DNA from: Prevotellaceae bacterium UBA4361
GTDB lineage: Bacteria > Bacteroidota > Bacteroidia > Bacteroidales > Bacteroidaceae
Assembly (NCBI GenBank): GCA_002393575.1
Contig: DGSN01000065.1
Span: 1-24,697, forward strand
Length of the DNA: 24,697 bases
Reading direction: 5' to 3'
Below are positions 16,135-23,525 of this stretch, in pieces. Under the pieces are notes generated by a model. The model made no database searches. It saw only the letters and a program-made list of their open reading frames with translations, and was not told the origin of the DNA. The translations under genes were made by a program, and so were the position numbers. Each line of letters opens with the position of its first letter. The first letter of the stretch is position 1.

Positions 16135-16222
16135 CGAGCCCTCGTTATCGAATCACCGAGCCCTCGTCGTCGTCACGCCGAGCCCTCGCTCAAATTTCAT
16201 CGAGCCCTCATCCCTTCGTGAA
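16135..16222. repeat. Four direct repeats with exact 22-bp period
   Basis: The core CGAGCCCTC occurs at 16135, 16157, 16179 and 16201. The spacing is exactly 22 bases each time, with 13 variable bases between cores. Three of the four cores extend to CGAGCCCTCG, which has dyad symmetry (CGAG-CC-CTCG). The period is about two helical turns, so all cores face the same side of the DNA. No protein frame explains it, since 22 is not a multiple of three. Confidence 0.8.
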
Positions 16223-16444
16223 TTCCTAAAGAAAAATTCACGTGTTATTCATGGAAAATTCCCGAAAAATCCATGTTTATTTTTTAAAACGCGAATATTG
16301 TCCCACAGAAATGACGGAAATAACGGAAATGCTCCGCATGGTGTGAGTAAAAATTTCTGTTCTTTCCGTTCTTTCCGTGGAACATAAAAAACAAAAAACA
16401 CATATTTGTGGCGAAATTATTCTAATTATTCTAATTTCTTTCCT
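16217..16444. repeat. MITE-like element C, left end degenerate
   Basis: The right 50 bases (about 16394-16444), with ACACATATTTGTGG and TTCTAATTTCTTTCCT, match the right end of element D. Inside, an imperfect hairpin (about 16303-16330 with 16353-16380) has arms built of units like ACGGAAAT rather than the CCGTGAATT of A and B. The left end is unclear; a short palindrome CGTGAATT/AATTCACG is at 16217-16242. It ends about 65 bases before the manA promoter. Confidence 0.55.
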
Positions 16445-16507
16445 GAAATAAAACCCAATCATTTTGTATTTTTGCTGAAAAAGCATCATTTGGGATAAAT
16501 TGTGTCA

Positions 16508-16536
16508 TTGGGAATGAATGGGTTTTCGTAACTTTG
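16508..16536 (+). promoter_or_regulatory. Bacteroidota-type promoter of manA
   Basis: ATTG (TTG at 16508-16510), an 18-base spacer, then TAACTTTG at 16529-16536, matching TAnnTTTG. The transcript would start near 16543, giving a leader of about 20 bases with an A-rich stretch before the ATG at 16562. Confidence 0.7.
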
Positions 16537-16561
16537 CAGCCGAAAAAGAAAAAAAGAGAAT

Positions 16562-17542
16562 ATGTACACGTTCAAACCTGTTTTAAAACAAACCATTTGG
16601 GGTGGTGAAACGATTGCAGCGTTCAAGGGCTTAGACACGGACTTGCACGACATCGGCGAGAGCTGGGAGATTTCAGCTCTGCCTGGCAGCGAGTCGGTGG
16701 TGGCGAACGGAAAGGATGCTGGCAAGACGATTACGCAACTCGTGGAGGAACAACAAGAACAGTTGGTGGGAAAGAAGGTATGGAAACAGTTCGGAACGAC
16801 GTTCCCACTCCTTATCAAGTTTATTGATGCCCATCGCGACTTGTCGATTCAAGTGCATCCGAATGACGAGGTGGCGATGGCGCGTCACGGGTCGAGAGGA
16901 AAGACGGAGATGTGGTACGTGGTGAAAGCCGATGAGGGCAGTAAGATGCGTATCGGTTTCAAGCAGGGCGTGACGAAGGAGGAGTATGAGGAACGTGTGC
17001 AGAACGAGAGCATCTTGGATGTGCTGTCGGAAAGCGATGCCCACGCTGGCGACGTGTTTTTCTTGCCCGCAGGACGGATTCATAGCTTAGGCGAAGGTAC
17101 TTTCGTGGCTGAGATTCAGGAAACGAGCGACATCACTTACCGCATCTATGACTTCGGACGTGTGGATGCTGAGGGGCATCCGCGCCAGTTGCACGTGAGC
17201 GAGGCGCGCGACGTGATTGACTATGTGGTGCAGGATGACTACCGCACGCACTATGAGGCTGCGGAGGACGAGCGTGTGGATTTGGTGTCGTGTCCTTACT
17301 TCACGACGAATCTCTTGGAGTTGACCAAGCCGTTCAGAACGAGTTATGAGAACTTGGATTCGTTTGTCGTGCTGATGTGCATGGAGGGTAGTGCGATGCT
17401 CCGCACGGAGGAGGACGGCAAGATGGCGCATCTGCTCATCCGCCAAGGCATGACTGTGCTGCTTCCGGCTACCACTAAACTGCTGAATGTGGTGCCAGAA
17501 ACTACCTGCAAGTTGCTGGAGGCGTATTTAAATGAAGAATGA
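16562..17542 (+). CDS. manA: Mannose-6-phosphate isomerase, type I
   Basis: Cytoplasmic zinc enzyme interconverting mannose-6-phosphate and fructose-6-phosphate. The 326-residue length fits the short bacterial type I form. The metal site is visible: Q97 and H99 in SIQVHPND, E116 in KTEMWY, and H174 in LPAGRIHSLGEG. The active-site Arg is in YRIYDFGR (R194). The start has a clear promoter and A-rich leader directly upstream. It is transcribed alone, convergent with the mannan operon, and would take the mannose released there into glycolysis once mannose-1-phosphate has been converted to mannose-6-phosphate by a mutase not seen here. Its stop codon falls inside a 7-bp repeat (ATGAAGA units, 17531-17550), so slippage there would change the last residues. 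Confidence 0.93.
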   Translation: MYTFKPVLKQTIWGGETIAAFKGLDTDLHDIGESWEISALPGSESVVANGKDAGKTITQLVEEQQEQLVGKKVWKQFGTTFPLLIKFIDAHRDLSIQVHPNDEVAMARHGSRGKTEMWYVVKADEGSKMRIGFKQGVTKEEYEERVQNESILDVLSESDAHAGDVFFLPAGRIHSLGEGTFVAEIQETSDITYRIYDFGRVDAEGHPRQLHVSEARDVIDYVVQDDYRTHYEAAEDERVDLVSCPYFTTNLLELTKPFRTSYENLDSFVVLMCMEGSAMLRTEEDGKMAHLLIRQGMTVLLPATTKLLNVVPETTCKLLEAYLNEE

Positions 17543-17550
17543 AGAATGAG
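17531..17550. repeat. 7-bp tandem repeat (AATGAAG) at the end of manA
   Basis: Nearly three units of AATGAAG overlapping the manA stop (TGA at 17540-17542). It faces a longer inverted run of the same kind at 17909-17943, with element D between them. Confidence 0.75.
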
Positions 17551-17555
17551 TTTTT

Positions 17556-17861
17556 AGGAAAGAAATTAGAATAATTAGAATAATTTCTCCAAAAATATGT
17601 GTTTTTTTGTTTAACGCGAATTGCCGTGAATTGACCATGAATTTTTCGTAAATAATTATGTGTTAAAACGTCTGTTCGGTATAAGGAGTCGCTTCGCGAG
17701 AAATCTCACAAATCTTAACAAATCAAACAAATCCTTATGGCAAAAATTTTAAAGATTTGACAGATTTTGAATAGATTTGTATGATTTCTGCCTTGAAGAG
17801 GCACTTCAAAAAACACATATATTTGTGGAGAAATTATTATAATTATTATAATTTCTTTCCT
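17556..17861. repeat. MITE-like element D, complete, with terminal inverted repeats of about 50 bp
   Basis: Begins AGGAAAGAAATTAGAATAAT and ends with its near-perfect reverse complement; the two ends pair for about 50 bases (17556-17609 and 17810-17861) with a few G/T or A/C differences and one short indel. It holds no gene. The interior has an imperfect hairpin of units like CAAATCTTAA instead of the CCGTGAATT units of A and B. It separates the convergent manA and mannan operon and may serve as a shared terminator. No obvious target-site duplication was found. Confidence 0.75.
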
Positions 17862-17908
17862 TAATATAAAAAAAAGAGTGAAGAATGAATTTTACGATGT
17901 GTAATTTT

Positions 17909-17943
17909 CATTCTTCATTCTTTATTCTTCATTCTTCATTCAT
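17909..17943. repeat. 7-bp tandem repeat (CATTCTT) at the end of the esterase gene
   Basis: Five consecutive 7-base units (CATTCTT twice, TATTCTT, CATTCTT, CATTCAT). The last base overlaps the esterase stop codon (minus-strand TGA at 17943-17945). It is the inverted counterpart of the repeat at 17531-17550. Confidence 0.8.
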
Positions 17944-19400
17944 CATCTGTCCGAACGGAAAGGAACTAAAGGGAGGTTGCGGTGGTTGATGACGTTACCA
18001 ATCTGGAAGTTCTTGAAGCAGTAACGGACGTGCTTAGGTGCGGGAACGGCATCGGAGGTGAGGATGAAGGACTTGTTGCTTTCGTTGAGCTTTGCCTTGG
18101 CAGGATGGAATTTGCCATCCGCACCAGCGATTTCGAAACCTGTGGCATCGTTCCAAGGGGAAATGCCGTCGTCGGCGTGCTTGAAGAATACTTCGAGCTT
18201 GTTGCCATCTACGCTGTGGTGGTCGTATTCGGGTGCATCACATACGATGGACTTCATGCCGTAGGTGCGGTTGAGGGCGAGATAGGCAAAGCGATAGCCT
18301 ACTTGCCGCTTCTCGGCTGGGTGAATCTGGTCGGCTTCGAACGGAGTGACGAGGTCGTTGGTGCAGATGCAACCTGAGTTCTTGATGACTTCGTTGGCAG
18401 CCCTGTGCTGTGCCTCTCGGAGCAGGGCACCGCTGTCGCCATCAGCACCGCCGTAGCCAGCCCAAGGTGCTATCTCGGCGAGGTAGAAAGGCAGTTGGTC
18501 GCCGAGCGGATGGGCTTGCGTTTCGCTGAATTCCTTGCGCCATACGTTGACCATCGTGTTGAGGCGTGTGGCGTGGTCCTTGTCCTTGCCTACGTTGGCT
18601 TCGCCCTGATACCAGATGAATCCCTTGATGGTGTAGTTGTGGAGCGGATGGAGCATTCCGTTATACATGATGAGTGGCGTGTACCATTCCCACCACTTGC
18701 CGTTCCAGCCGCGGTTGAGTTCTTCTTCGAGTTTCACGTCCTGATAGGTGTTGAGGATTTCGCGTGGTGTCCAGCCTTCGACGGAGGAACCGCCCCATGC
18801 GCAGACGATGATGCCGACGGGTTTATGGAGAACTCGGGTGAGCATCTGTGCGAAATACCATGCCGTGCAGCTGATGTTGGGTGCTGTTTCGGGCGAAGGC
18901 ACGTACCATTTGCCTGGCACTTCGTCCTGGGGTTGGCGATTGCCTGTCTTTGGGATGGTGACGACGTGGATTTTGTCTGCCCATTCGCCAGCGAGGGCGA
19001 TTTCCTCGTTGGAGTTGTTGATGGGGCAGTTCCAGAATCCGTTGAGTGGCATTTCCATGTTCGACTGGCCTGAGCAGAACCACACTTCGCCAATCAGGAT
19101 GTTCTTGAGGGTGATGGACTCGCCATCGGAGAGGGTGATGGTGTGGGGTGTGAAGCTGGCTTCGGGTGTAGGGATGGAGATGAGCCATTTGCCTTGCTTG
19201 TCTGCCTTGGCTTCGTAGGTCTTGCCGCCTGACCAGCTGGGGGTGATGACGACGCTGCGCTTGCTGTCGGTGCTGCCCCAGAGGTTGACGCTGGTCTGCT
19301 GCTGGAGGACCATGTTGTCGCTGAGGATTTCGGGCAGATGGATTTTTGCTTGCGCCGTGAGGGAGAAGGCGGCGAGGAGGGGGAGGAGGATTTTTTTCAT
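17943..19400 (-). CDS. SGNH-type (sialate O-acetylesterase-like) carbohydrate acetylesterase
   Basis: A 485-residue exported esterase of the DUF303/sialic-acid 9-O-acetylesterase family. It has a signal peptide (MKKILLPLLAAFSLTAQA) with no lipobox, and then a beta-rich domain. The SGNH fold has GEVWFCSGQSNME with the likely nucleophile S113, the WYQGEAN block at about 263-269, and the DxxH pair D357/H360 in FEADQIHPAEKRQ. Family members remove acetyl groups from sialic acids and from plant polysaccharides. As last gene of a mannan operon, the likely substrate here is acetylated gluco- or galactomannan. It starts 52 bases after the epimerase stop, across a G-rich 9-bp repeat. Substrate is inference; fold and chemistry are well supported. 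Confidence 0.85.
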   Translation of the reverse strand: MKKILLPLLAAFSLTAQAKIHLPEILSDNMVLQQQTSVNLWGSTDSKRSVVITPSWSGGKTYEAKADKQGKWLISIPTPEASFTPHTITLSDGESITLKNILIGEVWFCSGQSNMEMPLNGFWNCPINNSNEEIALAGEWADKIHVVTIPKTGNRQPQDEVPGKWYVPSPETAPNISCTAWYFAQMLTRVLHKPVGIIVCAWGGSSVEGWTPREILNTYQDVKLEEELNRGWNGKWWEWYTPLIMYNGMLHPLHNYTIKGFIWYQGEANVGKDKDHATRLNTMVNVWRKEFSETQAHPLGDQLPFYLAEIAPWAGYGGADGDSGALLREAQHRAANEVIKNSGCICTNDLVTPFEADQIHPAEKRQVGYRFAYLALNRTYGMKSIVCDAPEYDHHSVDGNKLEVFFKHADDGISPWNDATGFEIAGADGKFHPAKAKLNESNKSFILTSDAVPAPKHVRYCFKNFQIGNVINHRNLPLVPFRSDR

Positions 19401-19450
19401 GGGGTTGATGGGGTTAATGGGGTTGATGGGTTTTATGGGGGGGGTGGGGG
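19401..19450. repeat. G-rich 9-bp repeat between epimerase and esterase genes
   Basis: On the plus strand the unit GGGGTTGAT or GGGGTTAAT occurs three times directly next to the esterase start codon, followed by a degenerate unit and a run of eight or more G. Four or more G-runs with 5-base loops fit a G-quadruplex motif on the non-coding strand; the operon mRNA carries the C-rich complement. Confidence 0.7.
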
Positions 19451-19452
19451 AT

Positions 19453-20742
19453 TTAGAATTCTCTTTCTATGATTTCGAGGCAGAGGCGGCTGTTGTGGTA
19501 AGGGCATTTCCAGAAGCCTGCTTTGTCGTCCTTGCGGTTGATGTTGCGCTGAGGGTCGCGGCTCCACCACCATTCGCCGCCTACGCGGTCGATGAGGTTG
19601 TCCTTGATGTACTGCCAGCCGTTGAGGGCTTTCTGCATGGCTGTCTCATCACCGAAATACTGGTAGATGTTGACCCAACCAACGACGTTCTCGGCTTGCA
19701 CCCACCAATGGCGGTCGGTGTCCACGTAGCCTGTGTCGAGGTTTGCCTCGTGAATCATGGAGCCGTCGGGATTCAGTCCTTTTTCGGAGGCTTTCGCTAC
19801 CATCTGCACGATGGGTTCCACTTTCTTCAGTACGGCTTCGTCGCCCAGCACCAATGCGGCTTCGTGCAGGAGCCATGAACACTCGATGTCGTGGCCGTAG
19901 CTCTCTAAGGCACCTGCCTCGCGCGTCCAGTCCATGTCGAAGAAGAGGTCGAGGTGGTGGGTCTTTGGGTTGAGAATCTTGTCGGTGAAGATGTTGATGA
20001 GGTTGCGGAGGGATGCTTCGAGACGAAGGACGATGTCGGGATCGACGGAGATGTTGACTGGGTCGAACTGTCCGACGTATGGCTTCAAGCCGTATTCGTT
20101 GGTGTCGTTCTCGATGGCATCGAGCTCCTTGAGTGTGCGATAGAGGTTGGTGTATGGCTCGATGATGTGGAGGTGTGTGTTCTGCGACTTGGGGAAGTTG
20201 GCATCGAGTTCGGACAGACGCATGTCGGCTATCTCTCCCCATTCGCGGGTGCAAGCCTCGATGTAGCCGTTGTTCTCCCTGTCGAGGGAATGCTCCTCGA
20301 TACATTCGTAGAGCTGGATGGCGTAGTCGAGTGCTTCGCGGTCGCCTGTGGCTCTGGCATACTCCGACAAGCCATAAATCATGAAACCAATGGCATAGAA
20401 CTGCTTCTTGGTGTCTTTGGGCTGTCCAAGATAGTCGAGGCTCCAGTAGGTGCCGCCAAATTCGGTGTCGAGGAAATGGTCGAGGATGTACTCCTTGGCA
20501 CGGGTGGCTGCTTCGAGGTATTCAGGCTTGTGAAGCACGCGGTAGGCTGCGGAGAACGACCAGAGGATGCGGGCATTGAGGATGCCGCCTTTGTCGGCTG
20601 TCTTCACCAGTTCGCCTTCGCCTGTCATCTGTCCGTAGAAGCCGCCATTCTCCTTGTCCTGCATCTTGTCGAGCCAGAAGGAGAGGATGTTGTTTTCGAG
20701 AACGTCCTGCACCTCGGATTTCAGTTGTCTTGCGATGCTCAT
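19453..20742 (-). CDS. AGE-family mannobiose (cellobiose) 2-epimerase
   Basis: A 429-residue cytoplasmic enzyme of the N-acylglucosamine 2-epimerase family, (alpha/alpha)6 barrel. It converts the reducing-end mannose of beta-1,4-mannobiose to glucose. The expected His residues are seen in NTHLHIIEPY (H192), SYGHDIECSW (H284) and CPYHNSR (H416), together with aromatic patches DRHWWVQAENVVGW and GEWWWSRD. It is somewhat longer than the usual 390-410 residues, with extra sequence at about 205-235 (NDTNEYGLKPYVGQF). Its start is 3 bases after the transporter stop, so the two are translationally linked. The GH130 and GH26 neighbours favour mannobiose over cellobiose as substrate. By analogy to the Bacteroides fragilis mannan pathway, it makes mannosyl-glucose for the phosphorylase. 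Confidence 0.9.
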   Translation of the reverse strand: MSIARQLKSEVQDVLENNILSFWLDKMQDKENGGFYGQMTGEGELVKTADKGGILNARILWSFSAAYRVLHKPEYLEAATRAKEYILDHFLDTEFGGTYWSLDYLGQPKDTKKQFYAIGFMIYGLSEYARATGDREALDYAIQLYECIEEHSLDRENNGYIEACTREWGEIADMRLSELDANFPKSQNTHLHIIEPYTNLYRTLKELDAIENDTNEYGLKPYVGQFDPVNISVDPDIVLRLEASLRNLINIFTDKILNPKTHHLDLFFDMDWTREAGALESYGHDIECSWLLHEAALVLGDEAVLKKVEPIVQMVAKASEKGLNPDGSMIHEANLDTGYVDTDRHWWVQAENVVGWVNIYQYFGDETAMQKALNGWQYIKDNLIDRVGGEWWWSRDPQRNINRKDDKAGFWKCPYHNSRLCLEIIEREF

Positions 20743-20745
20743 GGC

Positions 20746-22086
20746 TTATTTCTTGATAGGATATTTGTGAATGAGATAGAGCATGATGAGTGCGATGACA
20801 GCTGGGAAGATGGAGAAGAGTGCCCAAATCATGCTGCGCACGGATTCCTCGTCGGTGATGGTGATGACGGTTTCGCCTGTGGCACTGGTGCCAGAGATGA
20901 AGCCCGCGATGCCGAGGAGCAAGGCAACGAGTGAGCCGGAAATGGCTGTGCCGAACTTCTGCGCCATCGTTCCCGATGAGAAAATCAAACCTGTGGATGA
21001 TGTTCCGTTCTTCTCGGTGGCATAGTCTGCCACGTCGGCATACATGGACCAAAGCAGTGGGGAATAGAGACCGACACCGATGGAGGTGAGGACGACGAGT
21101 GCTACCATCACCCAGATGTAGGATGGATCCATTGGTATGAAGAAGAAGGCAACGGAGAAGACGATGCAGATGATGGCTGCAACGCTGAATGCCTTGCGCT
21201 TGGAACCAATCCACTGTGTGAACTTAGGGGAGAGTCCGCCGAAAATCATGCAGGTGACTTCGCCGAAGGTCATGAAGACGGTGTAGTTGATGATGAGTCC
21301 CGACACGGTGACATCGCCATGCAAGCAATACTCCATCAGGTAGCCAGCCACGGCATAGCGGAATCCGTTGAAGAAGTTGGTGCAGATGCCGATGAGCGTG
21401 AGGTAAATCCACGGTTTGTTCTTGAACAGGTCGGCAAATGGCTTGAAGGTGAACTTCTCGGCGCGTACAGGCTTGAGGCGTTCCTTGGTGAGCAAGCCGC
21501 ACGCCAAGGTCATGATGGCTGCCAAGAGTCCGAGGGCTGCACCCAAGACGGCATACTGGTGAGCTGGTGTGCCTCCCACCATCTTTTGCAGATATGGGAA
21601 GGAAAGCAGGGTGATGAAGCCCATTGCGTAGGCACCGACCATGCGGAAGGAGGAGAACTGGTTCTTCTCGTTGTCGTCGTCGGTCATCACGCCGAGCAGA
21701 GAACCGTATGGCACATTCACTGCCGTATAGACTGCCATCATGAGCAGATAGAGCGTATAGGCGTAGATGCGCTTGCCCACAGGACCGAAGTCGGGTGTGT
21801 AGAGCAGCAAGGCGAACACCAATCCTAAAGGAACTGCGCCAAAGATGAGCCAAGGACGGTATGTGCCCCAGCGGGACTGGGTGCGGTCAGCCAAACTGCC
21901 CATGAGCGGGTCGGTCACTACGTCGAACATACGCGCAACGAGCATCAGCGTGGCTGTGTCGGCAACGGTGAGTCCGAACACGTTGGTGAAGAAGAGTGGG
22001 AAAGCGATGGACATGACTTTCCATGTGATACCACCAGCGGCTGCATCACCTAAGGCATATCCGATTTTTTCTTTGAATGAAGCCAT
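20746..22086 (-). CDS. GPH-family (MelB-like) sugar:cation symporter, probable mannobiose transporter
   Basis: A 446-residue inner-membrane protein with about 12 hydrophobic segments. The family motif is DVVTDPLMGSLADRT followed by SRWGTYRPWL (about residues 55-80). D55 and D59 correspond to the cation-binding acidic residues of melibiose-type carriers. GPH symporters bring in disaccharides with H+ or Na+. Its position between the phosphorylase and epimerase genes, as in the B. fragilis mannan operon, points to beta-1,4-mannobiose as cargo. It is preceded by a 229-base spacer full of 7-bp repeats, unusual inside an operon. Confidence 0.88.
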   Translation of the reverse strand: MASFKEKIGYALGDAAAGGITWKVMSIAFPLFFTNVFGLTVADTATLMLVARMFDVVTDPLMGSLADRTQSRWGTYRPWLIFGAVPLGLVFALLLYTPDFGPVGKRIYAYTLYLLMMAVYTAVNVPYGSLLGVMTDDDNEKNQFSSFRMVGAYAMGFITLLSFPYLQKMVGGTPAHQYAVLGAALGLLAAIMTLACGLLTKERLKPVRAEKFTFKPFADLFKNKPWIYLTLIGICTNFFNGFRYAVAGYLMEYCLHGDVTVSGLIINYTVFMTFGEVTCMIFGGLSPKFTQWIGSKRKAFSVAAIICIVFSVAFFFIPMDPSYIWVMVALVVLTSIGVGLYSPLLWSMYADVADYATEKNGTSSTGLIFSSGTMAQKFGTAISGSLVALLLGIAGFISGTSATGETVITITDEESVRSMIWALFSIFPAVIALIMLYLIHKYPIKK

Positions 22087-22134
22087 AGATTTTGATTTAG
22101 ATGTGGATGAATTTTAAGATTAATACAAGGTAAA

Positions 22135-22318
22135 GAACAAAGTACAAAGTACAAAGTACAAAGGAGGTACAAAGAACAAGGAACAAAGGACAAAGTACAA
22201 AGAACAAGGAACAAAGTACAAAGGTCGCTTCACGCTTCACGCTCCACGCTTCACGTTATTCGCTTCACGTTATTCGCTCCACGTTGTACTTTGTACTTTG
22301 TTCTTTGTACTTTCTTTA
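22135..22318. repeat. Intercistronic array of 7-bp units forming a long inverted repeat
   Basis: From 22135, twelve heptamers of the types GTACAAA, GAACAAA, GAACAAG and GGACAAA follow each other, with a single 4-base interruption (GGAG at 22163-22166). Eight heptamers of the types GCTTCAC, GCTCCAC and GTTATTC fill 22227-22282. Then four of the types TTGTACT and TTGTTCT (22284-22311) are the reverse complements of the first group. The whole can fold back on itself. It lies between the GH130 and transporter genes and is transcribed with the operon. It overlaps the GH130 stop by its last unit. Confidence 0.85.
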
Positions 22319-23488
22319 TCTTTTTAGAATGGCACAGTTTTTGCTGATGAGCGCCTTGAGCGTTTCAACAGAAGCACTCGTGGTTAGACCATCCTTTGGC
22401 GTGTTCATGCAGTAATCGACGAGAATGTCGATGGTGGAAGTGGCAACGTGCATCCGTGTGTCGCTCGAAGCATAATAGATGAACACCTTGCCGTCGGGGT
22501 CGGCAATCCATCCGTTGGCGAAGAGTACGTTCGACACGTCGCCGATGCGTTCTTCACCGACTGGAGCCATGAAGTAGCCGCCTGGCTGGGCAATGACGCG
22601 GGTTGGGTCGTCGAGCGCCGTCATATACATATATAATACGTAGCGCAAGCCGCACGCCGTGTTTCTCACGCCGTGAGCCAAGTGGAGCCAACCTTTGGAG
22701 GTCTTGATGGGATGAGGTCCTTCACCGTTCTTCACTTCCTTGATGGTGTGGTAGAGGCGTTCCTCGATGATGGTTTCCTCCTGCACTTCGGCATGAGTGA
22801 TGTCGTCGATGAGTGCCCAGCCGATGCCACCGCCGCTGCCTGTGTCGATGAATCCGTCCTGTGGACGCGTGTAGAGGGCGTATTTGCCATTCACGAACTC
22901 AGGGTGAAGCACTACGTTGCGCTGCTGGCTGCGAGTTTTCAAGTCGGGCAGACGTTCCCAGTTGACGAGGTCCTTGGTGCGGGCGATGCCAGCCGTTGCT
23001 GTGGCAGCACTGAGGTCGCCAGCAGGAGCCGTGTCGTCGTGACGCTCTGCACAGAAGATGCCATAAATCCATCCGTCTTCGTGCTGCGTGATTCGCATGT
23101 CGTAGATGTTCGTGGCAGGCACTACGTCGTCGGGCATTGTGATGGGATAGTCCCAGAAGCGGAAATTGTCGATGCCGTTCTCACTTTCTGCCACGGCAAA
23201 GAAGGACTTGCGGTCGGCTCCTTCCACACGAACCACCAAGAGGTATTTCCCGTTCAGCTTGATGGCACCCGAATTGAGTACGGCATTCACGCCGATACGT
23301 TCCAAAAGATAAGGGTTCGACTTCTCGTCGAGGTCGTAACGCCAGAAGATAGGTGCGTGAGCAGCGGTTAGGATGGGGTGTGCATATCGTGTGATGATGC
23401 CGTTTCCTCCTTCCACTGGCACGTTCTTGCGAGTGATGAGTGCCTCATGCTCTGCGAATAGTTTGTTAACTTTTTCTTGAAAACTCAT
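22316..23488 (-). CDS. GH130 4-O-beta-D-mannosyl-D-glucose phosphorylase
   Basis: A 390-residue cytoplasmic phosphorylase of glycoside hydrolase family 130. With phosphate it splits mannosyl-1,4-glucose into alpha-mannose-1-phosphate and glucose. The likely catalytic Asp is D130 in ATNIYDMRITQ, matching the proton-donor Asp of the characterised B. fragilis enzyme. Other family features are RYAHPIL (34-40), the phosphate-site basic residues in the region of SQQRNVVLHPEF, and GEGPHPIKTSKGWL. Length and the MSFQEKVNKLFAEHE start fit subfamily 1 enzymes. The gene follows the GH26 gene by 37 bases. The neighbouring epimerase makes its substrate, which supports mannosyl-glucose rather than mannooligosaccharides as the substrate. 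Confidence 0.9.
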   Translation of the reverse strand: MSFQEKVNKLFAEHEALITRKNVPVEGGNGIITRYAHPILTAAHAPIFWRYDLDEKSNPYLLERIGVNAVLNSGAIKLNGKYLLVVRVEGADRKSFFAVAESENGIDNFRFWDYPITMPDDVVPATNIYDMRITQHEDGWIYGIFCAERHDDTAPAGDLSAATATAGIARTKDLVNWERLPDLKTRSQQRNVVLHPEFVNGKYALYTRPQDGFIDTGSGGGIGWALIDDITHAEVQEETIIEERLYHTIKEVKNGEGPHPIKTSKGWLHLAHGVRNTACGLRYVLYMYMTALDDPTRVIAQPGGYFMAPVGEERIGDVSNVLFANGWIADPDGKVFIYYASSDTRMHVATSTIDILVDYCMNTPKDGLTTSASVETLKALISKNCAILKR

Positions 23489-23525
23489 GATGATGTTATA
23501 TTATTGTAGTTTTGATAATCGTTAT

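Noticed and set aside
16135..16222. CRISPR array
   Set aside because: The repeated core is only 9-10 bp with 13-base intervals, far too short, and no cas genes are present.
15890..16387. 165-codon plus-strand frame across the repeat region
   Set aside because: It crosses the 22-bp array and element C and is antisense to the PepSY-like remnant; low-complexity product without family features.
19954..20934. A 326-codon plus-strand frame over the epimerase gene
   Set aside because: Antisense shadow of a well-supported enzyme gene; no domain or start context.
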